Source of the DNA: Panagrolaimus kolymaensis
Taxonomy: Eukaryota; Nematoda; Chromadorea; Rhabditida; Panagrolaimidae
Direction: 5' to 3'
Length of the DNA stretch: 64,000 bases
Assembly: GCA_028622995.1 (NCBI GenBank)
Contig: JAJQJQ010000025.1
Coordinates: 3,286,001 to 3,350,000 of the forward strand
The number at the start of each line of letters is the position of its first letter. Within the stretch, counting starts at the first letter, position 1. The notes beneath the pieces are model-generated. The model saw nothing but the letters and a program-made list of their open reading frames with translations, had not been told where the DNA came from and searched no databases. Shown here piece by piece: positions 15,401 to 28,400 of the stretch. A program made the translations under genes and the position numbers.

Positions 15401-18400
15401 AAGGTTTTGATCCTTGAGTGTACTTGTGTTTTTTTTTATAAAGTAAAAATTTTTTTGCAACTCTGGAAAAAAAGAATACTCAGTTTTTTAATCTTTGATG
15501 CTAAAAAAAGTAGGAACTTGCAGGAATCTTAAAGTCTATTGTCACGAAAAAGATAAGTACAGTCTCGCAATTAAAAAAATATAATTCTGATTTTTGGAAA
15601 AACTCAAACAGTAAAAATTAACAAAATATGAAAATTAAATATTTTCCTTATCTTAAAGCAGCAACATACAAAAACGCGTCACCTTTTCACCCAGGTCGGC
15701 TTTTTTCCATTTTTTTTCTTCACAAAACCATCGAAGAATAAATAAATCAACGACAAATTTTTTATTTCAGCCAACAAAAAATTATGTTTCATTCAAAGAC
15801 CCAAAAAAATTTTATAATCTTCAAAAAAATTTATTTTTTATTAGTCAAAAAAGGTGACACAAATTTATTTGATTACAGTATTTAAAAAATAAAATAAAAT
15901 AAGTCATGAAAAAAAGAAGTGACTCTCTCTATTTTTTCATTTTCATTTTCATTTTGTTGATTTGATGATGATTGTGATTTGGTATCGTTTCGCTTTATTT
16001 ATTTTTTTCTTTCAAAAAGCTTTAAAAAAATGAAAGAAAGAAGAGACTTTGATGATGTGTAAATTCATTGGGGCAATGAAAAAAAAAATGGAAACGATAG
16101 ATTTTTTGATGATCGGTTTTGATTTTTTTATATATTTTTTTTGATGAATTATGAAAAAAAATGGAAAAAGAGAGGATTAGTTTCGGTTGAGTCAATAAAT
16201 TTTTTTTCTTCAGTAATGTGCGAAAAAGGATAGTTTGTTTCATTTTTTTTTGCAAGTTAAAAAAAGGGATAATTTTGGAAATAAATGCGGAGACAAAAAA
16301 GGTGGTAGCTCTAATTTTGATTACTGTATAAAATATTTAAAAAAAAGTATAATATAAAACTTACGAAGTTAATACTTCAAAGCATGGTCGACATCGAACT
16401 TGTACGCCTGTTTTTGCTGTAGTTAAACGACAAAGTAAATTGGATGTTGGAGACGTAGCAGCTATAACGTTTTCACGCATGTGATTTATCTGCAAAAAAA
16501 TAATAAAAATAAAAAATGATAAAGAGTAAAAATATTAAAAACCAAAAACTGTAGTGGGGGAAAAAATTAATTAAACAAAAAGTAATATATATATATAATT
16601 TTAGTATCATGTCTCGTGTTGTTGTCTTATCACTATATTCACCCATCCCCATCTATCCAGAAAAGCTGATAAGAGCATTGTATTATTTTTGTAAACAAAA
16701 AAAGCAGCGACAAAGGATAACAAATCAAAAATCTATCCTTTTTTTATCAAAACCACTCAACATTATTTTAAGCCAGCAGCAGCAGATTTATATCCATCAC
16801 ACTTTTATTTTCCAGTCTCACAAGTAAGGATTTAACGAAAGCAAAGATAAACAACAACTGAGAAAGAAAAATTATGTTCTTTGCTTATTAACTAATTTTT
16901 TTTAAATAAAATACGTATGAAGAAAATTTTTTGTTCTTTTAAAAAAATGAAGGAGGTGTTGTTGTTTGCTGTTGTTCTGCAACCAAAAAGATAAGAATTA
17001 AGTAATTTTGCAAGGAATTAGAGCGAGAGAAAGATAATTAATTTTCTTTTTTGTTTATGGTAAAAATAACTGTAAACAAATGAAAGACTTTTTTTTATTT
17101 GGTTCTTGGAAGATGGCATCAAAAAAGGGTTTATGAACTTTTGAATGGGATACGTAAATCAAAGACAGCTACGTAAAAAGGTGTTGCAAAAATGCATGAT
17201 TGATTACATCATAATTTTTTTTGCCAAAAATGCAGCGAATATATTTTTTGCTAGAGTTTGGACGTCAAATTCTTTTTGCTAATTAAATATTTATTTTAAT
17301 ACTGGACAGATAGCATTAAAAGGATTTAATAATAAAAATTTAAAAAAAGCCATATTTTGGTAACCGCAAATGTATTAAATCGCTTAATTTTGAAGATCAA
17401 AGTATTTAACCTCATTCACACCAATTTTCTAAATTTGAAAAAATGTTACAAAACCTCCTCAATAAGGATTTTCATCAAAAGTGAGAAAAGAAGAAATGAG
17501 ATCGTTTACCGCGGTCGGCGATCATCGTAGCATTTAAATTTGCAAATTAACGATGAAAAGAAAAAAAAGAGAGGCAGGCAAACAAGTTCAAATAATGAAT
17601 GAATGAATAAATAAATATACGCCAAATTGAATCGCTCTTTGAAATTTCTTGATCTCATTATTTCCTTCTTTTAAGGTTGGGTTTTTAAGAAAAGAAAAAA
17701 GAGAGGAAGAAAGAAACAAAGTTAAAGTATAATAAATGCGTCCATTTCTTTTAAATGAAAAAAACTAATGAAGATTTATAGGCTCTTGACCCTTGAAAAA
17801 AATTATTATTTAAATTAAACAAAAAATTAATGGGATTTGGAAAGAAAGAAAAAAAGTTTGTGGACACAGAAAAAATAATAAAGAAAAATTAAAAAGTTTT
17901 ATGTATTGAACTTATTTTTGTGACATTTTTTAGGGCTATGAAAAAAAGCTGGAATACACGCTTTAATAATTTTAAAGGTTCCACAAAAAAAATTAAAGAA
18001 TATCAATGCTTTAAATTTTAGTATTCCGCCACGATAATGTGGCATCTGATTAAAAAAATTGAAAAGCATATTTTTGTTTTATTTAAAAGTTCAAAAACCC
18101 ATAAATAATTTATGAAATATGTATGGCTACATTTTTTTTTTGAAACCGTCACTAATTCCATATGGCTTTAATAAACCAAAAAGAGAAAATAAATATGCAA
18201 ACAAAAACAAAAATAAGCTTATCATCTTCAGCTGACAAATATCAACAATAACAACTGGAACCATTGTCACAAAAATTAAGATAATGATGATTAGTGTCTT
18301 TTTGCTTAACTGTAGTGGTGAGTATAAACAAAAACAAAGGTGGATTTAACAAAAAGCTACAGATTTTGTATTTATGAATTTCATAATTTTCTTTACATAA

Positions 18401-21400
18401 AAATTAATTTTTTATTCTTAGGAATTTTTGTTCCACAGTAAGAAAACTAATGAAATTAATCATTAATCTTACAGTAATTTTCTTCATTTTTTTTCACGCG
18501 CACACACCCTTTTGTTTTTGTCTCACTTTTTTTTCTTTGAAATTCGTTGACGATTCATCTTCTTTCATTTCGTCGCTCGCTCTATCCTTTCTTTTCTCTT
18601 TTTCAAAAAAGTTTTGTTTTGAAAAAAGAGGTGAAACAAAAAAAAGTGAGGAATGATTCGTTGTCTTTTTCTCGTTTGTTGAAAAAAAGAAAAAAAATTA
18701 AATCTTTTTTTAAATAAAATAAAATAAAAAGTACAAAAATTTAGCGCGCATAAAGTTAGTTTTGATTTAGAGAAAGAACGAGGGACGCGTGCCGGAAATC
18801 TCGAAAACAAACATGACACGATGAAACAAACCCATCTCTTTGAAGAAGACGACGACAGTGATCGACGATGACAAAAATTTAAGTGTAAAAATAAAAAAGA
18901 GGGTCAAAGTAAAAAAAAAGCGTAAACTCAAATCAAAGATGAAAAATTATTATTATTATTATTGGTGCTAAAGATTAAACAAAAAATAATAACAGTGAGG
19001 CAGTGACAAGGAGGGATTGTCAAAATAGTGTCCAAATTAATAAAAAAAAACATATTGATGCCATACTTATTTAGCTCCACCACTCTAGTTTATAATTATT
19101 AATAAATAATAAAGAAAAAAGGAATCCTTCAAAAGAAATCTTCTTTTTAATTAATGAACCAAAAAATTTTGCTGTCAAGGATTATAAAATGTTTATATTT
19201 ATATATTTTTTATGTTTTAATCTTTGATAAACTTTTACTCGTCTAATTCTTTGCTGCTGCTTTCGTAAAAAAATAATAAGTGAGCGTCTGTCTTAAAAAG
19301 CGTAAAACCAAAAAATGGCAAAAGAGAAGAAAGTTATTTTTAGAAAAGATAGTAATCAAAAAATAATAAATAAAATATAGGTTAGAATGGAACAATAATG
19401 GTTATAGTCACTATCGTTCATAATCTTAAAATGGAAGAAACTAAAATAAAAAAGAGTTATAAAAGTTTGCGTTGATGAAAGCGCAATGAATCTTTCGCTG
19501 GAAGCAAGTTTTAAAACTTTTGGCTCAAAAAACACATTGTCTAAAGCTCCAATAAATTTTCTAAAATATTTGAAGATAAAAATAATAAACACATACTTTG
19601 GATTTTTAGGGAAAGTAAAACGTAAACGTACCTAATGCAAATGAAAAAGAAAATTAACAAAAAATAGCATTAGCGAAATCCAGCTTAAAGCTTGTTAACT
19701 AAAAATTATGAAAAAACAAAAATCAAAGCAACCTCTAATTTTATTTTATGACACGCATTAATTCCATTTAATTTTTTTCTCTTTTCATATATCCATTTTA
19801 TCTTTAGTTAGTACTTATAAAAAAAAAAAGCCTAATTGAAAGTGAAAGTGAGAAAATAAAACTCAAAGGCAAGCAATTTAATTTTTTAATTGACTTATTA
19901 AATGCCATAAAAAATCTATTCCTTCCTCAAGAAGAACATGGCGTCCAAAAAAACTCATTAATTTAGCAGCAATCGAGACTTTGTAAAACATCATCATAAT
20001 TCGGTGACTTGAACTTTGACAAAAAAATTATTAATATGTATTTTTAAAAGAAAACGCCAAAAGCAAAAAAAACTAAAAAAGAAAGCCAAAAAAATAAATA
20101 GACAGGCGCTTCTTTAACGAAATGAATTAACTAAATAACTAACGAGAGAATTACATACATAAAAAAACTAAGAACATTGCATTTTTTCATTTATTTATTT
20201 GGTGATGGTGGTTTTGTTACTTCAAAAAGCAAGAAAAGAAAAAAGAAAGATTAATCCTTATTGCCGTTTAGCTTATTTATTTTTTCTCACTTCCCTCCTC
20301 TTTTTTTTGGAAGAAGCTAGCTAATGGGCGAGAAATAACAGCAAAAATGAAAATGAAAATGAAAGAATTAACACTTAAGTTAAGCAAAAACAAAAAAATG
20401 AAATAAAAAATTTCACACGATAAATTAGTTGACAACAAATTAATTCTATATTATTATTATTATTTTTATTAAAGCTCCCTGAATCAGGAATGGATGAAAA
20501 GGGAAGAGTTTAGTTAGTTAGTGTAAGTTAAAAAAGAAAGTGTTTGTTGGGGCCTAAGAGTGTAAAATTAGTTGAATGGATTCTCAACGTTAAAAACATT
20601 CTAGTTTTATTAAGATTGATTTTCGCCATGAAAGTTTCAAAAAAAATTTCCTAAATTTTATGTACAAAGAGTTTTTATATAAAAAAATCTTATCAAATTT
20701 TTCTTCGTTTCTTTCTGATTTTTTTCCAAATTTTAAAAATTCAAACTTTAAACTCACCATTTGAACTCGTTGAATATGTTTATCAGTTCTCATATGAAGT
20801 TGAAAGTTAGCTTTCAAATTAGTATTATATGGGCAAAGATAACATTGATAAACTCCAAGAACGCTACTAATATCATTTGAATTAGTTTGTGAGCGATCGG
20901 CATTTAAATGTGAAAAGAGATCCTCAATTGAATCAGTTGTAAATGTTCCACAAACCAAGCAATGAAATGCTTTATCATTTGTGAGGTGAGCTTGTTGAGT
21001 ACCAGAATTGCCAGAAACTAAAAGAAGAAATTTTTTTTAGAATCGGAAAAAGCTTTAAAATTTGATGTTTCAATCAAAAAATAATAAGCGTTTTGGGTGA
21101 AAAATAAGAAGTGATAGCTAAAAAAATGGAAAAATTAGGACTTGCTGTTCCACCACAAAAAACATTTCAGATATAAAATATTTTCTAATGGGTTTTTCAT
21201 TTCATTGAAGAGTTTTTTTATGGGTAAAAATATTAACTTGAATTAATGAACTCTAATTTTTTGCTCTTCAACAATTTGTAATAACAGTCTAATATACCGG
21301 AAACTATGTTCAAATAAAGTACAGAACTTCCCATTTTTTATAATCCTTTTTTAATCCTCAAACAAAATTTTCCATAAAATTAAAAAGCTTAATAAATTAG

Positions 21401-22470
21401 CAGCCCTTAAGGCATTTGACATTTATGTATTTTTTTACAATTAATTAATTCCAAGTGTTGTAAAAAATTAACTAATAACAAAAAGTACTCCAACATACTT
21501 TTTTTTTTAAATTTCTTCTTGGCTTAATTAGATCCTTATTGAAAATTGCTTATTTTAAGTTTTTTTAAAAGCTTTAATTTAATGCTTTTTTTTATAAAAA
21601 AATTTATTTTCTCATCATTTTAATTTCTGACTACGTCAGTGTGGTGCCAGCAAGTATTTTCATCCTATTCCTAATATTAATATAAAAAGTTTTTTGTTTC
21701 AAAATACTAACAAAAAAAAGTTTCTTACCAATGGTTGTTGGAATATCTTGCATCGCATGAAGATGTTTATCAGATTGCATATGAATGCTTAAATTTCCTT
21801 TAGTCGTGGTACTATAATTACAAATCGTACATCGAAATGGTTTATAACCGCATGAATACGTTTCACCTCGAGCTAGTTTAGGATGTGGTAAACTTTGAAT
21901 GCAATAAATACATGTAACCTGAAATAAAAGCTAAACAATATTTTAAATTTTTAAAAAAGAAGCTTCGCCACGAAAAGTTAAAAGGCAAAAAAATAAAATA
22001 TTATATTCAACACAGTTCTGTTTTTTTCTGATTCGTAGTGGGACTAAAAAAACAAACCTCAACATCAGGATGTTTATCTTTCAAATGATTTTCTAATGCT
22101 TCTTGATATTTATAATGCCAATTACATTTAGGACATTTTAAAGTTTTGGTTGAATTTCGAGCCAATGATGACATGTTTGAAGTTATTGAAGAATTAGCCA
22201 ATATTTGGTTTTCATCTAAAATAACTTTATTTTTATCTACAAAATATTCTTTCGGCGTTGAAACTCACTTAAAAATCCTCCTGCATTTGTGGATGTTGAA
22301 GAAGTGGCAGCAGAATTAAAATTATCCAAAAATCCTAAATGTTGTAAAAATCTTGATGAATCTTGAAATAATGAAGCACCAGGGCTGCTATTTGGTGAAA
22401 GTTGATCTGTTACTGATGAAGACATAATTGAAATTGTTGGTGAAGCAGCAGTGGATAAAAAATCTGCCAT
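3450..22470 (-). CDS. zfh-2: ZFHX3/zfh-2-type multi-zinc-finger transcription factor (5' ten exons; 3' end outside window)
   Basis: Nuclear DNA-binding regulator of the ZFHX family. Exons in transcription order: 22470-22269, 22215-22058, 21918-21729, 21017-20758, 16489-16365, 14389-14142, 14025-13993, 6193-6071, 4679-4433, 4146-3450. All junctions keep phase and join to 761 codons with no stop. Exon 1 starts at an ATG ([10 protein letters not shown]) and is Ser/Pro-rich. About twelve fingers follow: [12 protein letters not shown] near residue 95, [19 protein letters not shown] near 149, [19 protein letters not shown] near 238, then RCRPC, YQCLKC, KCDQC, KCPLC, and four in the last exon ending with [19 protein letters not shown]. 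Their order and spacing follow my recollection of vertebrate ZFHX3/4 and C. elegans zfh-2. A Pro/Thr run precedes the last block. Several fingers are split by introns. No homeodomain is in the window, so the model is partial. An earlier 5' exon cannot be excluded. Confidence 0.9.
5915..6010. repeat. Tandem pair of 47-bp palindromes
   Basis: Two copies (5915-5961 and 5964-6010), each 47 bp, separated by 2 bases, about 60 bp from the splice donor side of the zfh-2 exon at 6193-6071. Their interiors differ a lot while both ends and the length are kept. Confidence 0.8.
6788..6890. repeat. Tandem pair of palindromes (48 and 47 bp)
   Basis: Copies at 6788-6835 and 6844-6890, 8 bases apart, in the long intron between the exons at 14025-13993 and 6193-6071. 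Confidence 0.75.
7745..7844. repeat. Tandem pair of 47-bp palindromes
   Basis: Copies at 7745-7791 and 7798-7844, 6 bases apart. The second has degenerate ends (GAAAATAA and TTACTTTC) but keeps the 47-bp length. Confidence 0.7.
8250..8345. repeat. Tandem pair of decayed 47-bp palindromes
   Basis: Copies at 8250-8296 and 8299-8345, 2 bases apart. The right end of the first (TTACTTGC) and both ends of the second (GACCGTAA, TTACTATT) have point changes; the length is unchanged. Confidence 0.65.
16490..20757. other. 4.3-kb zfh-2 intron, no gene inside
   Basis: No coding signal found. It holds an ATT/TTA microsatellite near 18946-18963 and an elongated palindrome-like pair (19348-19415, 68 bp). 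The flanking exons read directly into each other in phase 0, and the joined peptide matches the ZFHX finger order, so no exon seems to be missing here. Confidence 0.65.
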
Positions 22471-25400
22471 AGAATAAAAATAAAATACAAAATTAAAAAG
22501 AATAAATAAATTATTGCACCGGCGGCAGTTTACTTTGCGGAAATAAAAAAAGAATTAATAAAGAAAATTATTGCAATATTTATTATGGAACCATAATGAA
22601 CAAAAGTGAAGTTTTATTAAAGCTGAAAAAATTAAAGAATAAATAACGCAGAAAATAACAAATACATAATTGTATAAAAAACACGGTAAAAAAAGTAAGC
22701 CATAAAATACCGCGAAAAGTGCATAATTAACTAAACCTAAAATTGCCGAGTGCTTTCTCATAATCATTTATTTTTTTAACAAAAAAACTGCAAAAAAACC
22801 ATAAAATGAAAAGACATGTATCGGAAAACATTAGCTTTATTTTTTAACTAACTACAGTATTCCTTCTCTTTTATTTTCTTACGTAATAAGGACAACTAAA
22901 AAAAGAAAATTTTTTAACTGACTGAATCAAAAAAAAATTTCACAAGTTTTTAAAAGAGAAGTCCTCCTTTTTCGGCCATCGCCGCCATCCCTCTTCGCCA
23001 TCCTCTTATTTTTCGTCGTTAAAATATTTTTTTTCGGCAATTAGGCGGACTTTTTTTTCCAGGACTTCCTTTTTCGTATTTTCTTCGTTTCGAATTCTTA
23101 ACAACCTTTTTTTTTCTTATTTTTCTTGAGTTTATTATTTCAGCAAAAACATTATTATGCGTTTAGTTTCCGCCGATTCTTCCTTTACTTTTTTTCTTTC
23201 GTTGTTCCTAAACGAGCAAAGAGAATTATTTTAAAAAAAATGAGCCAATGAAAATGAAAATGATGATGATGACGAGAATAAATATATTATAAAAAAATTT
23301 ATTATATTTCAATTGTGGCCCATGAAAAAAAAAAATGAGAAAGAAATTATTATTTTTCCCTTTTTTTAGTTCATTCGTTTGTTGTCAAATAATTCGGAAA
23401 AAAATAGAGAGAGAGAATAGTGTAATTTCACCGAAAGCAGCTAATAATAAGATGAAAAAGAAAAATACCTTAAGCGGATGTATACATAGAAGGTGAAGAG
23501 AAAATCCAAATTTGCAAAAAAGTTCAGCTGAATTTGGACTCGAGCAAACATGGCGAAGATTCATGCATACCTGAATCAAAAAGCTGGCAAAAAGTTGGAA
23601 CAGCCGAAAAAGAAAAACTGAATTAGTAATTTTAGGATGAATAAATCGTATTATTTTTTAAAAATATCATACATACTTTTTTTTAATTTATCTAACCGCT
23701 TTAATCATCCCGGTCCGTTAAAAAAATGTTAATGGCCCAAGGACCAGATCTTGAAAATCCAAATTTAAATATAAAAAGAAGAAAATGACTGCCTTATTTC
23801 AATAATGATATGATGAAGGCTGTTATGAAAAGATGAAGACAGACTCGTTAAACGAATGAACGAATAATGATGAGCAGCAGAAGAAAAAAATAACGAGAGC
23901 GAGATAGAAAAAAAAATGAAGAGAAGAGAAAATTGGTTAACGCAAGCAACAAATTGGTTGGTTAGGAATGGATGATGATTACGGTAGTTAAGAATTAGCG
24001 AGATGAACAAATATAGAAAAGAGGGAGAAAAATAGAGTGAGAGATAAAGTTATTAGGGCGTTAATAAACAAAATTAAATTTTTTGAGGCATAAAAACTAA
24101 ATTTTGTAAACTAAAAAAAAATAGAAATGAAATAGGAAAGTAATTGAGAAATGGAAAAAATATTGCAAAAAAATGTTTTACTGTCACGGAAATGGAATAA
24201 TTTACATAAATATTTATAAATCAAAACATTTCTGCGTCATTTTTTTAAATTTCAACTTTATTATTTTTAACAAATAAAAATCATTGACAAAAATAAGTTA
24301 ATGGACAACATTTTTTCTGATAACACTCATGATAGGTATAATTAAGATTTTTTAATTCCATGACAAATTAATCGAAGCATGTGTTTTTGATAAAAAAGGA
24401 AAAGCAATCAATTAACTCTCTTTTTTTCTTCCACCTTTTTTATTCTTACACCTTAGAAATTTGTTAAAACACCTAAGAAAAAAGGCTATAATCAGCTTAT
24501 TTTTATTAATTGGAAGAAAAATTTGGGTAAGGCAAAGAATGTAAAAAAGCATCTTAATAAAAAAAATTTCACTAATTGTTTTTCGTGATTGTCTTAATAG
24601 AAATGTCAAAAAAGGTTAAAACTAAACCCACACGGTCAATGAAAGATTAAAAGTTACTAAAATCAATCTCAGAAGCTGCACAATAAAAAAAGAAAGATAG
24701 TAAATTAGTTTATGAATAATTGTCTTTGTTCGATTACTATCTTTGAAGATTTAAAGCGAAGAAAAAAATATTTATGTTCAGGATTTTTTAAAGATATCCC
24801 ATAGCGGTTAAATTTTTAAGCTAGGTTGAAAATCTATTAAATAAGCTTATACCGAGAAAAAATAAATTTTTACTTTATCCTTTCTTTTTTTTTACAGTAT
24901 TGTTTTAATTTGTAAAGATTATTATTTTTTAAATAAATAATCAGCTTTGGCTTCAATCGGTCGAGGTCACACTTTTTACCAAACTAAAATCTTTTATTTT
25001 TCTTATTATTTTCTTTCATAGAAACACATCTTAAAAAAACAGGAGGATAGAGAGGCAATGATTTTTTCTTCCTCGATGTCTGCCTTTATTGAAATTTTTC
25101 AAATAAACCCTTTCATAAAGAAAAAAGCTTGAGATTAATACGGTATTATCTTTTTTTCTTTCACAAACGCACACACCAATTTACTTTCACCTTTTCTATG
25201 TGCCTGCCAAGACTCTTCTAAATTTTGTGTGGATGTAATTTATGGGAAACAAAAAATCCAAAAATAAGAGAGCTTTTTAAAAAAAGATATATTTTTAATG
25301 CCTCATTTCACACTTATTTTCATCGGCTGCTTTTTTTTTGATGCCCTTGTTAAAAAAAAATATCACCTCTCTCAATTCTCCTTCTCTTTTTTTTATTTGC

Positions 25401-28400
25401 CCCTCAATTTTCTTCCTTCCCGCAAAAAAAAAATATGACTCTCAAGTGTCGTCAATAAATAAAATGAATTAAGAAAAGTGAGAAGCGAAATAACATTTAA
25501 AAAAAAAACGGTTCCTTTCATCCATCGAAAATATCTTTCTTTTCTTTTTTTTGACGCGGTTTTTTTAAAAGTTTTTTTTGGTTGAACAATATTGTTTTTT
25601 TTAATCGGTGTAATTGCTAAAAATGTGGTTGGTCAATTGAATTTAAATTACTATGGGAAAATGACCTATTATGAAGGACACATACATATTAGATACATAA
25701 TGTCAAAAAAAAGAGAAAATAATAAAAGAATGAGAGCGGAAAGTTGTGAAACTAAAAAAACTTGAGAGAGTAAAACATTTTTGATAATATTTTTCAGCAT
25801 TTGATTACTATCAGTGAAAGTAATGCTTTTATGACAATAAATTGCGAAAATAACTTACTATCATAACTCATAAAAAAAAAAAACCCGGTGAACTTTTTAA
25901 AAAAATATTTTTAGCATCAGCTATAGTAATCGAAACAAAATAATTATTTTAATACCCCAATTACTATCATTCAACTAAAAATTTACATGGCCCATATTTT
26001 TTAACGACTTTAAAGCAAATCCACAAAAAGCTGCTTTTTCAATTTTTTTTATTTCTATGAAAAACACTGTAATTGCTGCAATTTTCTTATTTTTTATATA
26101 TATCGCTAAAAATAGGAGGAGGATGAAAAGTAAAAAAATCTTTTATTTCATTTCAATCTTTTTCTATATAATCATTTTCTCTCAATTTCTTAGTTTTCTT
26201 CATCGTCGCCGTCATTATTTGCTCATTCGTTCAAAATGTGAAGTGGATTTCCGCCAATCATCAGTGTTGTGTTTGATGAAGCGAAGGAAGGCTTTTTTCA
26301 TCGTTAACGTCTTTGCAATCGTCTTAAAAAATTGCCCCTCGGGAATGAGAAAAATATATATAAAAAATTTAGAGGAAAAGGCGCTAATTTTCAAAAAAAA
26401 AGCAAGGTCACGCCTATATTTTTCCTTGCGAAAAGTTAAGAAAAAAACTAAAAAATTTCTATAAAAAATGGTAATGAAGACAAAAAAAATAATTTGCAAG
26501 AATACTGTAATGAAACTACGTATATTCAGACGTCGAAAAGGATGAGCTTTAGGATTAAAAATTTTTTAAGAGCATTTCAAAGTTATTAAAAGAATATGGA
26601 AAAAATAATTAATTATTTTTTTAGCGTAGTCCAAAATAATAAAACAAACAAAAGTTACAAAAATTCTGGATGGTCATTCACTTATTGTATTTTAACTATG
26701 ACACGACACATACAAAAATAAGAAGATGAGAATTTTGCTTCGGTCACAAAATCTTCTAATTAGAAAATACATTAGTAAATCCAATAATTGAAATCGTTGG
26801 TTTTTGCGTTTTTCGTCGAAATGCAAAACGTAAGCAAATATGTGGTATAACAAAAAAAGAAAAAAAAGGTAAAACATAAAAAATGTTTTGTAAAAGATAG
26901 TAACTATCACAAACAGAGAAACAGAAAAAATGAGGACAAATTTTTATAAAAAATTACATACAAATTTGCCAAAAAAAATCATGAAAAAAAGCAGAGATGG
27001 CTTTAATTCAAAGAAATGATGATGTGCATATACAAAAATCAGAAAATCTTTGATTATTCAAGATAAAATAATTTTAATGTTTTGGTTTGGTTAAGGATTA
27101 ACATATATATTAAAGACCTTGGATTCATTATTTCATGATACCATGATTACTTATTCGCTTATTTTACGGTTTTACTTTCGCATTTTTACTACTGTCGCCT
27201 TTTTTTGCCATAGTTGTTGCATGCTTCTTAACTAACTAACCAAAAAAAACTTTAAAAGCAACAGTGCGCTAAAAAAAGTGTTCATTTTCTTTACATTGCT
27301 GCTTGCTTGATTATTCAAGCCTTTTTATAAATTCATTTTTATTTGATTATATTTATTTTGAAAATTTTCAATTTTCTCTTCGCTTCAACGCTTCATCATT
27401 CGTTCGTTGATTGACTTTGCTTAAGCTTAAGTTTATTTAGTTCTTCAACATCATCATTATTTTGCCAAAGTTGTTAGAGAATTGCCGCGGTCATCGTTGT
27501 TGGGCTTGACAAAAAAATTTTTATTCCTTTCGAGCTTTTTCCGAAATTGCAAATTTTTGACGCCGCCGGCGGCATTGGCTAATTTTCTCTCATTTTTGTA
27601 AACTAATTTTTTTCTTCTCTATCGCCTGCTTTTTTTTGAGAAAAAAAAGTCTGATAGAAAAATACATATTTCAACGGACCAAGCCGCCGATGGATGGATG
27701 CCCGCGGGCAGCGGCGAGGAGAGTGAATAATTGTTAGAAGAAAAAAAAAAGCGTTAAGTTTAGAAGCGAAAATTATTTTAGCCAATGATGAGAAAAAAGT
27801 TTTTTGCCATCCGACAACAACGGGCAGGCGGTGGCGGCAGTTTGGTTAAACTAACTTCGGTTAGTCAAAAGCAAAAAAAAAAATATAATAAAATTGAAGA
27901 AGCTTTAAAACATAATTTAATTTTGAAAAATAACACACGAACAAAATTTTCTCTATTTTCATGTTATTTTTAATGCATTAATGTTAAATAGGCACGAAAA
28001 AAAAAGAATTTGTTCGAGAACAAGTTTTTTTTTGATTAAAAAAGTTTTTATTTTTTGATAAAAAGTTTTTAGCAGCTACGATAGGGAAAAAAGAATTTAA
28101 AAAATAGAGAAAATAATAGAGAAAATAAAAACATAAGCGATGATATTCAAAAATTCAAAAAGTTTAAATACAAAAAAATGATTTAATCAAGCATGATTTA
28201 AAAAAAAAGAATTTCCATTTTTAATAAAAGTTTAATTATTTCTTTTGACTTTTTCTCTGATGCCAATTTAAGAAGCAGCAGCAAGCTAATAATCCTTTTC
28301 TTTTTCCATTGGCAGTCGCTTGGCTTTTCTTAAAAATTTTTGTCTCCTTTTTTAGGCACGCAAAAACCATTTTATGGAATTGATCCAATTTTTTTATTCT

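Larger units (their letters stand above)
663..25968. repeat. Dispersed ~47-bp palindromic repeat family, about 30 copies
   Basis: Each copy starts with G-A-N-A-G-T-A-A and ends with T-T-A-C-T-N-T-C. Copies exactly 47 bp long: 663-709, 1379-1425, 1895-1941, 5306-5352, 5915-5961, 5964-6010, 6250-6296, 6844-6890, 7745-7791, 7798-7844, 8250-8296, 8299-8345, 9331-9377, 12274-12320, 13078-13124, 13384-13430, 13899-13945, 25766-25812, 25816-25862, 25922-25968. Copies of 46 or 48 bp: 1723-1768, 4740-4785, 6788-6835, 6991-7036, 9900-9945, 24696-24741. Looser copies of 50-51 bp: 8168-8218, 11538-11588, 12185-12234, 24136-24185. By eye the half-site consensus is GATAGTAACAAATTTTTG then CGATA, followed by its reverse complement, so the ancestral unit was close to a full palindrome. 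Copies lie in introns and the 5' flank of the zfh-2-like gene; none touches an exon. Confidence 0.85.

Noticed and set aside
19348..19415. Pair of GATAGTAA and TCACTATC 68 bp apart
   Set aside because: Ends fit the palindrome family but the length does not; may be a copy with an insertion, not counted.
23470..23567. Possible extra 5' exon of the zfh-2 gene (TTTTGATTCAG acceptor, AAG|GTATTT donor, Cys/His-rich frame on the minus strand)
   Set aside because: Splice signals are present but the Cys/His spacing does not form a finger and no start or partner exon could be linked; exon 1 at 22470 already has a good ATG.
26057..26499. Two long overlapping open frames on opposite strands (135 and 94 codons)
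   Set aside because: Made of Phe, Ile, Lys runs from poly-A/T DNA, no domain, no splice-linked neighbours, and they overlap each other antisense.
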